Assembly (NCBI GenBank): GCA_028554795.2
Contig: CM068827.1
Location: forward strand, 137,524,268 to 137,588,267
DNA from: Sinohyriopsis cumingii
Lineage: Eukaryota; Mollusca; Bivalvia; Unionida; Unionidae
Reading direction: 5' to 3'
Length of the DNA: 64,000 nucleotides
Below, piece by piece: positions 24,240 through 36,609 of this stretch. The position numbers and the translations under genes were made by a program. The notes beneath the pieces are model-generated. The model worked only from the letters and a program-made list of their open reading frames with translations, was not told where the DNA came from and did no database searches. Position 1 is the stretch's first letter, and each line of letters begins with the position of its first letter.

Positions 24240-25720
24240 CATCATCATCATTGGCGACTCGGTCTCGAAAGACCATGCGAATAGCGCCCTTGGGGTGTTG
24301 CCTGTCTCTGTTGGCAACGTCTGCTGTGGCTGTGCAGGCCTATACGTGAGTGACAGTCCCTACTGCAGTTGGTGCAGACATACTGGGAAGTCTGCATTAC
24401 TGTGGTTGCTGTTGCGTTCTTCTTTCTCTTACGTTTCTCTGCCACCAACTGGCCTCTCCTCGCATCAGCGACTGATATGCCATTGTTTACCTTCAGTCTC
24501 CAGGTGCCTCGGTCCTCAGCCAGCTCTTCCCAGCCATCGGGTGAAATGTTGCATGCCTTCATGTCCCTCTTGCACACATCTTTGAAACGGAGTGAGGGGC
24601 GTCCGACTCTTCTCATGCCAGTGGCCAGCTGTCCATATAAGATGTCCTTTGGCAGCCTTCCATCCTCCATGCGTCGGACGTGACCCAGCCATCGAAGGCG
24701 GCGTTTAATTAGCAGGGAGTACATGCTGGGGGTACTTGCACGCTGCAGGATCTCGCTGTGTGGAACACGGTCTTGTCAGCTGATTTTCAGGATGCGTTTT
24801 AGGCACCGTATATGGAAGGAGTTGAGCCGGCGTTCTTGCCTCATGTAGGTACTCCACGTCTCACTTCCATATAGAAGGGTGCTGAGAACGCAGGCCTGGT
24901 AGACTCGGACCTTGGTGTGCTCTGTCAGCGCGTTGTTTTCCCAAACCCTCTTTGTTAATCGAGCCATGATGGTGTTTGCCTTTCCAAGCCTTCTGTCCAG
25001 CTCCATATCAATCGAGAGAGTGTTGCTGATGGTTGACCCTAGGTAGGTAAAGTTGTTGACTGCTTCCAGGGTGACACCGTTGATTTTGATTGAAGGGGCA
25101 ATGGTGGTATCTTGCACGCTGACATTTGTTTTTTCCAAGCTGATTGTGAGACCAAAGTGCGTGCAGGCAACAGCAAAACGGTCTCCCAGTCTCTGGAGGG
25201 CTTCCTCGGTGTGGGCCACAAGAGCTGCATCATCTGCAAAAAGCATCTCCCTGATGAGCACAGCTCTCACTTTGGTCTTTGAGCGCAGTCGTGCCAGGTT
25301 GAACAGGCTCCCATCAGACCTGGTGTGTAGATATATGCCATCCGTGGACGTGTCGAAGGCGTAGGACAGGAGCAGGGAGAAGAAGATCCCAAAAAGTGTT
25401 GGTGCCAGCACGCAGCCCTGCTTCACACCACTGTTAATTGGGAAGGAAGTTGAGGATGATCCATCATACAGGACTGTTCCCTTCATATCTGCATGGAAAG
25501 AGATTATCATGCTGAGGAGTTTTGGGAGGCAACCGATCTTACTCAGAAGTTCAAAAAGGCCCTTCCTGCTGACCAAGTCAAAGGCCTTGGTGAGGTCGAT
25601 GAACATCATGTAGAGTGGTTGACCTTGCTCTCTGCTCTTCTCTTGGAGTTGTCGTAGGGAGAAGATCATGTCTGTCGTCGACCTGCCTGCTCTGAAGCCG
25701 CACTGTGATTCCGGGTACAC
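24240..25720 (-). mobile_element. 5'-truncated LINE, RT and zinc-finger C-terminus, with target-site duplication
   Basis: A minus-strand non-LTR retrotransposon starts inside the RT (CGFRAGRSTTDMIFSLRQLQ). Motifs in order: FIDLTKAFDLVSR, GVKQGCVLAPTLFGIFFS, the catalytic MLFADDAALV, HFGLTISLEK, NNFTYLGSTIS, RRLRWLGHVRRM and a C-terminal zinc finger of C-x2-C-x12-H-x3-C form (CTNC...H...C). One in-frame TGA near 24776, where the family usually has Trp (K-I-x-W-Q-D), splits the frame; otherwise it is intact for about 490 codons. The stop codon is the first unit of a terminal (TGA)n tail, so there is almost no 3' UTR. ACGAGTAATTAT (24228-24239) and ACGAGTGATTAT (25721-25732) form a 12-bp target-site duplication with one mismatch. 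The tail suggests an RTE-like group, but the clade is not assigned. Confidence 0.92.
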
Positions 25721-25732
25721 ACGAGTGATTAT

Positions 25733-27790
25733 AATCGCGAATATATCGGCATGGCCGGCAAAGCTGATTACGTGACGTTACTTTGATGGTATATATACGA
25801 CATGGTCGAGCAACGAGGCCAACATGTAGCGCTTGCCAATGTTATTATTGCATTCATATTGACATACTCTGAGGCATACTCAATGTTTGTTCAATGCATA
25901 CGCCTTTACATTCATTGCGTCCTAATACCATTGAACTTGACATGTGCAAAAGTTTATCTAATTGTGAAGGAATACAGTTCCTTATTTCATTCATGCTTAT
26001 CTGCAACAAGGGTCTTGTAAATATACAGGCACACAATCGGAACAATCAGGAATAAACAAATCAATAAACTGGTTTAAAATGTGCCTCAAAGCTATGTTAG
26101 TCACGACCAGTAATGCATCATTTATCAATGCTCCAACCCTAATACCCCGTTAGCAGTACCAATTATAAATGTTACTGACTTATTTTTATATATCGGCAAT
26201 GGTTTCTGCTTCTCTGGAGTTGGAATGGATTTCATAAAATCTCGGCCATTCGTTTCCCTTCCTTAACAATTTTCGTAAATGATTTATATCTGACTTATCT
26301 GTCTGTTTTATCTAACAAACGGTTTAAATGGCTCGTAAAAGATGACAGAACAAATCATGCTGAAAGATAAATTCATTGTCTTTCTACAGAACAGATAATG
26401 TTAATTTTGTTTAGGTGTGCTTACATAAATATTGTGAATAAAGTAATAAATATCAACATAAAAAGCACACACAAATATTTCCCTCATACGATTTATCACA
26501 GAAGACATTTAAAATAGAATAATGCTCAAGTCAAATATTATTTCAAGTAATAATGAAACATTATTGAAGAAAAATACATAGAAATGCGTGCGTTCTAAAA
26601 ATATCACAAGTGCAATAAATATGAAGATAGAAATGATGAAAGAATACACACCACACTGTATCTTCAAATATATGAAGTTTTTTCTGTGTAAAACAATACT
26701 ATTGCATAGAGATTTAAATACTACTAAACGTGGAGAACTTCGACTGTTTAGCACTGCCGAATAGCAAAATATTTATTATTAGAAGAACTAGGTCTCTGCA
26801 ATGGCGGAGCGAGCGTTTCGATACGCCCGGGAGCAATGCCTGCAAGTGGAGCTCCTATCGAGGCTTCCGCAAATGTTCTTTTGTTAAACCGTTAATTTTC
26901 TACAGAGAAATATTTTATGTCGGATGCCAACCTCCCTGAAAACAACGACTACTTATACTACTAATAATGTTGACGATGCCATTACTACTACTATTATTGT
27001 TATTTTTATTATTATTAATAATATTATGAACTTAGTCAAATACAGCTCGATCAATTTTCGTCATTGTTTTCAAATGCCGACATTTTTTAAACCTATAATA
27101 TGGTTCTTAGATATACTTCTGATGGAGAAGAGAATCAAAGTATTAGAATTATTCGGGAAAAGGAGATTACATCATCGTAGTTGTTCGCGGAAAGATGATT
27201 TCATTAGGGTAGGGAATACTATTAAAATCATTTTGTTCCCTTAGGACAATTATTCGAGGAAAGGGGATCGCATTACACTCATTGCTCAATGAAAAGGAAT
27301 GCCATTCACGCCATTGATCAGGGGAGGGGGTCTCATTTTCGCCATTTTCAAGAGAAAATCGGTACATAAAATAATAAGAGAATCCACCGTAAACAGCAGT
27401 GCTGCCGACATTTGTCTGACACAGCCTTAGTACTTAAAAGTGTTGCTTGCTTTTAACAACTTTTCAATTAGTATTCAATGCATATCATTTGAATTCTTTA
27501 CAATTCCATAACTTTTAACATTTTGATTAATAAGTAATGAATATGTTCTAATAAGTAATTTAAAGTCGGACATGCTATTTTTTCATCAGAGAGGAAAAAA
27601 GAAGCAAACATAAAAAGTACGAAGGAATATCGGTTCTAAGAGATATGAAACATGAGTTAAAACTACGCTATTAAAAATTTAATTTCTTAATATCACGAAG
27701 TTATGCAACCTAAGCTGTTTTATCACCATTAAAAAATATATCTCTCAATAACTTTGGATGTTTCAAATAATATGTCAAAAATGCGAGTTG
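25733..27790. other. Duplicated noncoding sequence (copy 2), no gene seen
   Basis: Counterpart of about 14978-17395 of copy 1, with the ATT-rich patch near 26940-27030. About 380 bases of copy 1 are absent here. Open frames are not shared with copy 1 in a protein-conserving way. Confidence 0.55.
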
Positions 27791-27808
27791 TCCTAGTATC
27801 TCTATTAA

Positions 27809-27814
27809 TTTAAT
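27809..27814 (-). promoter_or_regulatory. Candidate polyadenylation signal ATTAAA (proximal terminal exon)
   Basis: ATTAAA on the minus strand, 182 bases past the stop of the proximal K2P terminal exon, at the exact position where the distal copy has AATAAA. ATTAAA is the usual second-best hexamer. Confidence 0.3.
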
Positions 27815-27995
27815 TGTCCTTCGATTATGCCGAACCTTGTTAAGTGTTTGTCTTGCACTCACATTCCCATAGTTACACGTTATGCTAGTCCCAACTTCGG
27901 TGATACACTGTCTAAAACTGTAAATACTAAATGGGAAAAGTATTCAATACTCTACTCGATTTCGTTCATTCTTGCAACAAGTTGCCGTAACAAGT

Positions 27996-28831
27996 TCAGT
28001 CGTCTGCTTCTTTGTCGATAATTCCAAGCTTTTGTCCGAGCCATTTACATTTGGTAACCATCTCGTCTTGCATGAGGGCAAAACACATAGACATTATTGC
28101 CATACCGAAGAGGACGTACACCGCGCCAAGAATCAATCGGGCTGCCGCTTGGGGGTCTTCGAAATCCCTGCCTGGAACAACGTCTCCGAATCCAATGGTG
28201 GAGAGAGTGATGAAACAGAAGTATGCCGATTGCAGCATATCCCAGCCCTCCCAAAGACCGAAGAGAACTGATCCACCAAAGATATAAACACCAATCACAA
28301 TCATCGTGATAGTAAGCGGAACAGTTATCTTTTCATCGCATTCATCGTCGTCATCATCGCTGTCATCGTCTATCATCATCTGCTGATTAATAATAGCTCT
28401 ATTTCGACTTGCAAGATCCGCTGGTGTCATGGTCTTGATGTCCAAAGGGACAATCTTGGGTTTTATGCTCGGTGGAGAATCTGGCCTTTGGAGGAACAGT
28501 TTCTTGTTGTGCTCACTGAAGTTCATAGCCTTCTTGGCAAACTCTGTTTCCATTGGTGCAGACGTGGATAAGATTTTGCACTTCTCAGTATTATTTCCCT
28601 TGGGTTCTTGTGATCCACCATTTATCTGAACTACGGCGTTTTTAAGCTTGTCTCTTTTCTTATTTCGGCAGCAACCGAAGCAGCAGATCTTTGCATAGAC
28701 AAAGCGAAAAATGTCGGCGAGGACATCTCCGATGTTGGCCAAACACAGAAGCATTAAGGGAATTCCTAGAACAGCGTACGCTATGCATACCAGACGTCCC
28801 CAAAAAGTTTTAGGGGCAATGTGACCATAAC
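27996..28831 (-). CDS. K2P (TWK-type) potassium channel, proximal terminal exon
   Basis: Same length (836 nt) and structure as the distal copy, with an acceptor after the pyrimidine-rich CTTGTCTTTTATCTTCAG. It encodes TM2, the acidic cytosolic loop, TM3, second pore [19 protein letters not shown]4 and the KEADD end. Together with exon 1 (43662-43319) and exon 2 (42732-42605) it gives a 435-residue channel, a normal K2P length. TIGYG (residues 156-160) and TIGFG (369-373) are the two selectivity filters. TM2 and the filters most resemble invertebrate TWK-7/TWK-18-type channels. The intron from exon 2 is about 13.8 kb. Of the two copies this is the nearer one and has the more usual Ser before the second filter, so it is probably the ancestral or main exon. 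Of the 15 base differences from the distal copy, 13 are silent. Confidence 0.9.
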
Positions 28832-29420
28832 CTGAAGATAAAAGACAAGGGTGTAGTAATTGTTTTTGTATGTCTGGATGTTGTGATGGTGGCGGTGATT
28901 GTGTTTGTAGTAATAGTAGGTATCCGTTAAATCTTACCCTCACCCCTATCCCAGAACCGATCCGTATAGGTTGACGGACGATTTTAAGGTCTTATGTCAC
29001 TTATATATAAACTTGAGGAATATTTGCAGACAGATCTGGCCGTAACAAATCGATGTTCATGTTAGACATGTTTATTCGTCTGACAAACTACTGTTTGTTT
29101 GTATGGTCCTTTTCTTCGATATGTAAGAACATTTCCAGATCATATCCTACGTTTCACGACATGCACATCCACATAAAATAAGACAACCCTATGCCATGTG
29201 ACCATTTACAATTTTGTACCTACATACAACAGCTACCAAATACCTGTAAGTGTCCAAACTATGCGTTCCGGATAGATTTGTATGGATCAAAAAATGACAT
29301 ATTTATTAAACAGGTGACACCAGACCTCCAAATCGTCTATCACTATCTGGACAGTATTTGAGGGGGGATATATTTTATGGGACTATAGCAGCAGTAGTAT
29401 CAGTAAAAGTATTGACTGCA

Positions 29421-29466
<46 letters not shown>

Positions 29467-30109
29467 TGGAGTAAAGTAGTGTCGGAGTAGAAAACTTGGG
29501 AAAAGAATCTATATAGTGGAAATGTAATTTTGAATTTTGTTATGTAACATTGATAGCGACGATGACGACGATGATAATGATGATACAGGAATAAGAACGA
29601 AGCTTCCTTTCAAAGAAATGCAGGTTTTTGAGTACTCCGTTATCGTAATGATGCTTCGCAGGTTCGAACTGGATGTTCATACCTGACTTGAGATGATAAT
29701 GACTACGATACCCACGACGACAACAAGCACAATGATAATAATTTTATGAACGACGACCAGTATCATACTTAGTGGGTGAGGGCGAAAGAGGTCGTGGGGC
29801 GTCAAAACCCTGGGCGCCATATGTCTTGGGGTACCAAAACCTCTTTAGGCCTTCATCGTCAACCCGGACGCAAATTAGCCTTTGTACGCTTCTGACGACG
29901 ATGATTGTAGACTAAAATCGATTACCATGCCAACAACATGAACATCAAAAAATATTTTGATGTGTGTATTCCAATATATCTATAAATATTTCCATATATT
30001 TAAACGCTTTTGAGTTAGTTAGGATCATTAAGTATTCAATCAATAGATAGTATGCATGTCTCTTTGATACTTTGGCTATTATGGCGATAACAATTTTTGA
30101 GACTTCTTG

Positions 30110-30144
<35 letters not shown>

Positions 30145-30432
30145 TGTATTCATTTATTTATTTATCCATTTATTTGCCAATTGTTAAGTGTCGAATTGTG
30201 AATTTCAGTGAAGAATAAAATTGAATGCATTGAGCATAAAAATTGTATCGTATTTAAGCCAGAAAAGCCTTTGTGAAGGTTAACTTCGACCTTTCATCGT
30301 TCATCACCCACCCACCCCATGTCAGTGTAAACTTCAAAGGGGCAGCATTCCAACTCAGTGAAACTGATCTTAACACGGTCCTTAAAAAAATAACCATTTG
30401 AGCTACCAACCCTAACCGCTTGGTAGGAACTT
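28832..30432. other. K2P intron/flank (copy 2) with microsatellites
   Basis: Lies just upstream of the proximal terminal exon on the minus strand, therefore within the long channel intron. It holds (AAT)n at about 29420-29465 and (TTTA)n at about 30112-30176. No gene seen. Confidence 0.6.
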
Positions 30433-30716
30433 ATGTCCACTTATCGGGGCCCCCGAGTGGCTGAGTGGTCTAAAGCGCTCACCGTTACGGATCACTGCCA
30501 TCTCACCTCTATCTGCGTGAGTTCGAGTCTAGGATTCGGCCAATGTGGGTATGTGAGAAAGCTTGCCAGTAACTTCTAGTGGGTCGGTGGTTCCTTCCCG
30601 GGGTTTTCCAGGGTTCTTCCTCTACCATTAATACTGGCCGCCATGCATAGCCTATCGTGTGCTGGAAAATGGCGTTAAACCCCACAACAACAACAACAAC
30701 AACATGTCCACTTATC
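30433..30716 (+). mobile_element. tRNA-derived SINE with perfect 13-bp target-site duplication
   Basis: The body is 30446-30703. Its head has a polymerase III A box (TGGCTGAGTGGTCTAAAGC) and B box (GAGTTCGAGTC) like a Ser/Leu-type tRNA. The middle reads CCTTCCCGGGGTTTTCCAGG, then CTGGCCGCCATG, similar to the conserved central domain of widespread invertebrate (Meta-type) SINEs, and the tail is (CAA)n. ATGTCCACTTATC flanks it exactly on both sides (30433-30445 and 30704-30716). Copy 1 of the duplication has the empty site (CTATGTCCGCTTATCATT near 20050). It depends on LINE machinery; which partner is unknown. Confidence 0.93.
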
Positions 30717-32185
30717 ATTTTTTCAAACGGAAATTGTTACGCACCGTCATTCACAGATTCAGGGCTGTCTAAACCTGATGAAAGGAATTATTTTGGGGGG
30801 AAAAATTACGGACCGCTGCCTACGACTGGGCAGAAAAAATTAAGGAGTACACTTTAGAAGCAATCATACTTTAAAGTGACGAATTGAGCCAAAATTCTTT
30901 TGTCTGAAATTTCCTGAAAGAGAAAAGAGTCTTGACTCCGTAGAGGCCTAAAGGGGATATAGTTTTCCTCGTTAAACAAGAAAGGGACCAGGTGGCCGTC
31001 TGGTAAAACGAAAGACAGGTTTTATTGATAGGACGCACAAAATCTGAAAGAGAAAAGCAATTACGTGCTAAATTTAAGTTTCACATAATATTCAATTATT
31101 TGATTGTTTTATGCAAATGTGTTTGCTATTACTAAGTTCCATATTATGTATCGTTTATTCAATTTCATGGCATTGTGTTGATGCTGGAATTGTTATGCAA
31201 TTTACCGTTTAATTTTACAGTTATTAGTTCATTGGTAGAGTTGATTGCATGCGATCCAAATGTTCACATGTGTAGGATTTCATTGGGTTATGACAAATAA
31301 CTTCCTTTGTTAAGACGAAAGAGTATCGTGAGTTAACGATATTTACCTAATTATATCTGATTTTCTAAAGTTTAAATAATATTGTAGTTAAGGATTGCTG
31401 TGAGCTACAGTTTGTGAATTCATGCAATAGTAATCGAACATGTAGTAACATATGTAAACGTATATTGTAACATTCGATAGACGCTCAGGTAGTAATTTAA
31501 GACCTGTCGCTGGAAGCAAGGTCAATGTCCTACCGTACTAAGTCAGAATTTACGCAGTGTATGGATAGCCAACATGCACTGAGTAACGTGAGGGAATTTT
31601 ATGTACGTCTAGAGACTGAGGTATACAGAAATGTAGGGTGATATTGTCCTTTAAGGAACAGCTTTCTGGGAGAGAGACGGGACAGTCTGAAGACAGAAGT
31701 CCGAGGAATCAAAAGGACGAGGTCAGAATAAAATGACCAGGAAGTCTATGAAGGGACAAAGCATAGAGCTTAGGAAGGATGAACTAGGAGACGTTGATAT
31801 ACGGTCAAGAGAGGAAGGTGATTCAGATCGATCGTGGACATTGCGCTCTTTTCACCTCTCGTTATGATGATGAAATAAATCAAAATTGGACACTCCTGTT
31901 AAATTCTATTGACATAATCTAACTTGAGTTGGAATTACCGTTATTAATTTGTTCTGAATAAATTTGTTATTTTCTTGTCAAAGGAGCTCGTATTGCTTTA
32001 TTTCTTACCAGTATTCTAGATCAAAATCCTGTAGAAATTTTATTCTTTTTTCACTCCAGCCGGGCTATAATATAGAGGGAGGTCATCTGCTAGATAAAGC
32101 CAGCCAAATCCAATTAACCAAACCTCTTACAAAGAGAGGAGACGTTACACCCATCAATTTAACATCGTCATCATCAGCAAGGTGC
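30717..32185. other. Duplicated intronic sequence (copy 2), no gene seen
   Basis: Counterpart of copy 1 about 20065-21560. About 17 differences were counted by eye over about 384 bases (near 31520-31900). Confidence 0.5.
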
Positions 32186-32189
32186 AGAC

Positions 32190-32770
32190 CCTGTAGTCCA
32201 CAGGGAACTTTGTCACTGGACCGTTGTTCACATCGTGTGACATGGTCTGTAGAGTACCACAGCTACATGAATAGTCAGAGGCCTGGCCCCATCGGACAAG
32301 GTTGACTGCACAACGACCCTGTCATATCCGGAAACGTTTCAGCGTGATCCACGTGTGTCTTGGAAGGTTGAAGCCAGGACGGTAGACAGATGACTCAGTT
32401 ATTAGGGAGTGGCTTACAACATATGTTGGAAACCATTCATCATTCCGTGCCGTAATAGCTGTCAATTCATCCGGCAACGGACATAACCAGAATGTAAGTC
32501 TCAGAGCCAAACAGATTGTTCGATGTAAGGTGATGTTCATGTAGAATGGAAATTTCTCACTGGCATAACCCTTAGCCAGCAGGTTTGTGGCTGCATCCTG
32601 GTGACGGAGATGTGGATGAGGAACGTTGCTGAGTACCGGCAGACATGGTAAAGGAGAAGAACGTAGTGTTCCAGAGAGTATGTGCATTGTTGTGTTTACC
32701 TGGGCGTCAGTTAGCTTAGTATGGTCAAACGGGCCCAGACTGGAGCGCAATACTCTGCTGTTCAATCACA
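32190..32770 (-). mobile_element. LINE C-terminal remnant (copy 2)
   Basis: The minus strand reads VNTTMHILSGTLRSSPLP, PVLSNVPHPHLRHQ and PGFNLPRHTWITLKRFR, in one longer frame than in copy 1 but still decayed at the Cys-rich end. It matches the copy 1 remnant block for block, so the insertion predates the duplication. Confidence 0.75.
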
Positions 32771-32987
32771 GAGGGTCAGTGCTTATGTCTTGAGTATCTA
32801 AGCAGTAGCGCCCCAGGTTGATGCAGCCACTTTGAGGACATTTTGTGTTTTAGTTATATTCGCATGCGAAATATAAAGTGCTGACCACAGATTTTCGTAC
32901 TCCGAATTCAGCTGTGTTACTAATAAAAGATGACCACTACTGATCAAATATTTCGCGAATGGTTCGTGTTATATCATGACGATGAAA

Positions 32988-33090
32988 TGACAATTAAGTG
33001 CCTTTCCCAAGGACACGTTGAGGCAGCCGACTCGGGCTGGCCTGGGCGGGTGTCAAAACCTTAAGCCTTGGATTACAAGTCACACGTCAC
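32988..33090 (-). mobile_element. tRNA-like SINE fragment at the right edge of copy 2
   Basis: Same body as at 22373-22463 but running further into the head (ACTTGTAATCCAAGGCTTAAGG on the minus strand, an anticodon-arm-like segment). The homology between the duplication copies stops inside this element. Confidence 0.5.
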
Positions 33091-34304
33091 TACAAACTGA
33101 ATAATATGTGAATACTGCGTAGGTTAAACAAGAATACATATACATGCAAAACGTTTAGTTTATTTCGGTAGTTTTTTGGTGGTGGTTTCACTCATCACTA
33201 CCCCCACCTTACCACCATCTCCATTGATCTAACGCGTAGGAACGAAGGTAAATGCCATCAACTATTCAAACTCATTGCGACTACAAATGTCTTTATCCAT
33301 GGAATAACAAGCTGTTTGCAGCGGTCAATGTAGTAAATCCGCCTAATGCAGTATTATATTATAAGGTACAATTGCAACGTTGAATATAATAACTAACACA
33401 CTAGATGCTATTCGTAGCGAAACGACATAGTACTTTTGTTATGATATGCAAAGGTTATTCGAGGCTAATTAATTCTAGTGATAACTATCACTATACTGTG
33501 ATGTTCTACTGTGAAGATTTCTTATCTAAAACAGGTTTTGGAACGCAGGTAGAGCAGCGGTCCTGAATGCATATTCACTAACGAAACTTCTGACTGCTGT
33601 ATTGCCCAAGGAAAAAGAGCACGCTATATTAAAAATCATGAAAGCTATTGACTTAAATAAGGAAACGTCCATGTTGTTTGTTTGTTGTATGGCTTTTCTT
33701 ATCTTGCCATTTTATTATTTCTGTTGTTTTGTTTTAGTTTGTTTGTTTTTTTTTTTTTTAGTGTGGGGTTTTGGTAGTTCTGCAATGTTTATTCAATTCC
33801 GCCAGGTCCAAGTCGAGTTACCATTGATCAGTAGCGAATGTAAAGAAAATCAATCATGATATAAGGATATAAAGAGCATGCGCGGGGAACAATAAACTTC
33901 CGCTCAATAAATCGGATAATAGGCTGTGCTATTGTCTGAGTAAATTGTAAATACGCGCTTTAAAAAGACTTCCACTTCATACGCGAATAGTGTCAGGTGC
34001 TGTGAAAGAAATTGAAATGGACTCTATTTATAGTTTTTTGTTTTTGTTTTGACGCAAATCTAGTTCAAATGTACAGTGCTGGGCCTACGAAAGACAAACA
34101 ATGAACATGAAATTCTAATCTTTTTGCCGAATCGATTAAGTAATCAATTATTCATAGTCCTTTGTTGAACTTACGTGTACGTATCTTCCATACTGCTAGA
34201 AGAATGCTGTCATATTGACAGGATAGATACTCGTGCAGGATATAATTTATGAATAATAATAATAATAATAGTAATAATAACAATAATAATTGCTGTTGTT
34301 GTTA

Positions 34305-34335
<31 letters not shown>

Positions 34336-35029
34336 ATGCGAAAGTAGTATTGTTGCATTGTTGTGTTTTTTTTTTTTTTTGCTGTTGCTCTTGATAAAGA
34401 TTATCAGTTCAAAGCATCATGGTTCTATTCCTTTCTGTTTAAATAATACAAAAATATTAGGATTTTAAAGTGATATGGTCCACATCTTTCTCAGCTCCCA
34501 AGTGCATGTAATTGTTAGAATCTTGGCGGAGTGGTGGAGGGTTACTACTAAATAAATGTTATTTTTACTTTCTTCTTATACATGTGGATGTAGTCTGGGC
34601 TAAGTCAATTATGTTTAGTCCAGAACACACAACTAATTGTCATTGTCAAGATACAGACTGCATAATTATTATTTTTTTTTTAAACTTGAGTAAATAACTG
34701 TATTTATTCTAAATAGGGTTTCTTTAAAAATAAAGGCTTTTTTTTCTTCAAATGTAAGCAACATGTATACACAAATGTCTTAGAATAAATAATACACATA
34801 AAGAAAACTTCACAAGTAACTAAATAAATTCAATCGTCAAAAGCCACGGGCAAAATTCCACCACTCTCTTGTGAACACGCAACGATGAATATTCCCTAAT
34901 TTACAATAATATCTAAGATTATTATATCCAATTAGAAGTATTTGTTTTCTCTTTGTTCTACTTACACTTACAATTAAATTAGATAAATAAATACTATGCA
35001 ATTCTTAGAATGTTACCTTGCTATTTGTT
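33091..35029. other. K2P intron, no gene seen
   Basis: It holds an 85-codon frame (33602-33859) with a long Phe/Leu-rich run caused by a T tract, judged chance. An AAT-rich run followed by a TTG/TTA-rich run (about 34249-34336) makes a simple-sequence palindrome. Several T homopolymers are present. Confidence 0.5.
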
Positions 35030-35032
35030 TTA

Positions 35033-36240
<1,208 letters not shown>

Positions 36241-36337
36241 CATTAATTCGATGGGTATATCAGTTTCCTTTAAATCGGTGGGTTTACCGAGTTTCCTTTA
36301 AATCGATGGGTATATCGATTTTCCTTTAAATCCATGG
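36241..36337. repeat. 28-bp minisatellite, about 3 units
   Basis: TTTCCTTTAAATC recurs at 36264, 36292 and 36320 with GATGGGTATATC between. Confidence 0.9.
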
Positions 36338-36540
36338 TGTATAAAAAAACCGCATATTCGAGTTATACATTGCACATTGCCAAGATATTTGTTGTGCGTA
36401 CACACAAACAAGTTAAAACGTTTCAAAAGAATGCTTCTTTGTGGCATGTGTACGAATTCGCTCAAGAACCAGTAGGTAAACTTTTTTTTTATCAGGTAAT
36501 ATATGGAACTGAATCATCACCGACACTGAAAAAAAACCTG

Positions 36541-36609
36541 TCAAATAACACAAAACCAGTCAAATAACACAAAACCAGTCAAATAACACAAAACCAGTTA
36601 AATAACACC
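36541..36609. repeat. 19-bp minisatellite, about 3.5 units
   Basis: The unit CAAATAACACAAAACCAGT is repeated nearly perfectly. Confidence 0.92.

Larger units (their letters stand above)
22464..33075. repeat. Segmental duplication, copy 2
   Basis: Second copy of the direct tandem duplication, about 1.5 kb longer than copy 1. The difference is mostly a 1.48 kb LINE (24240-25720) and a 0.26 kb SINE (30446-30703) with its extra target copy, less about 380 bases missing near 26935. The K2P terminal exon has 15 substitutions in 836 bases against copy 1. The junction at 22463/22464 is a sharp head-to-tail join. Confidence 0.95.

Noticed and set aside
30446-30540. Functional tRNA gene
   Set aside because: A and B boxes are present, but they lead into a SINE body and (CAA)n tail with a target-site duplication, and no complete cloverleaf with an acceptor stem was seen.
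33602-33859. 85-codon frame with a hydrophobic segment as a membrane protein
   Set aside because: The hydrophobic run comes from a T-rich tract with homopolymers; no conserved motif.
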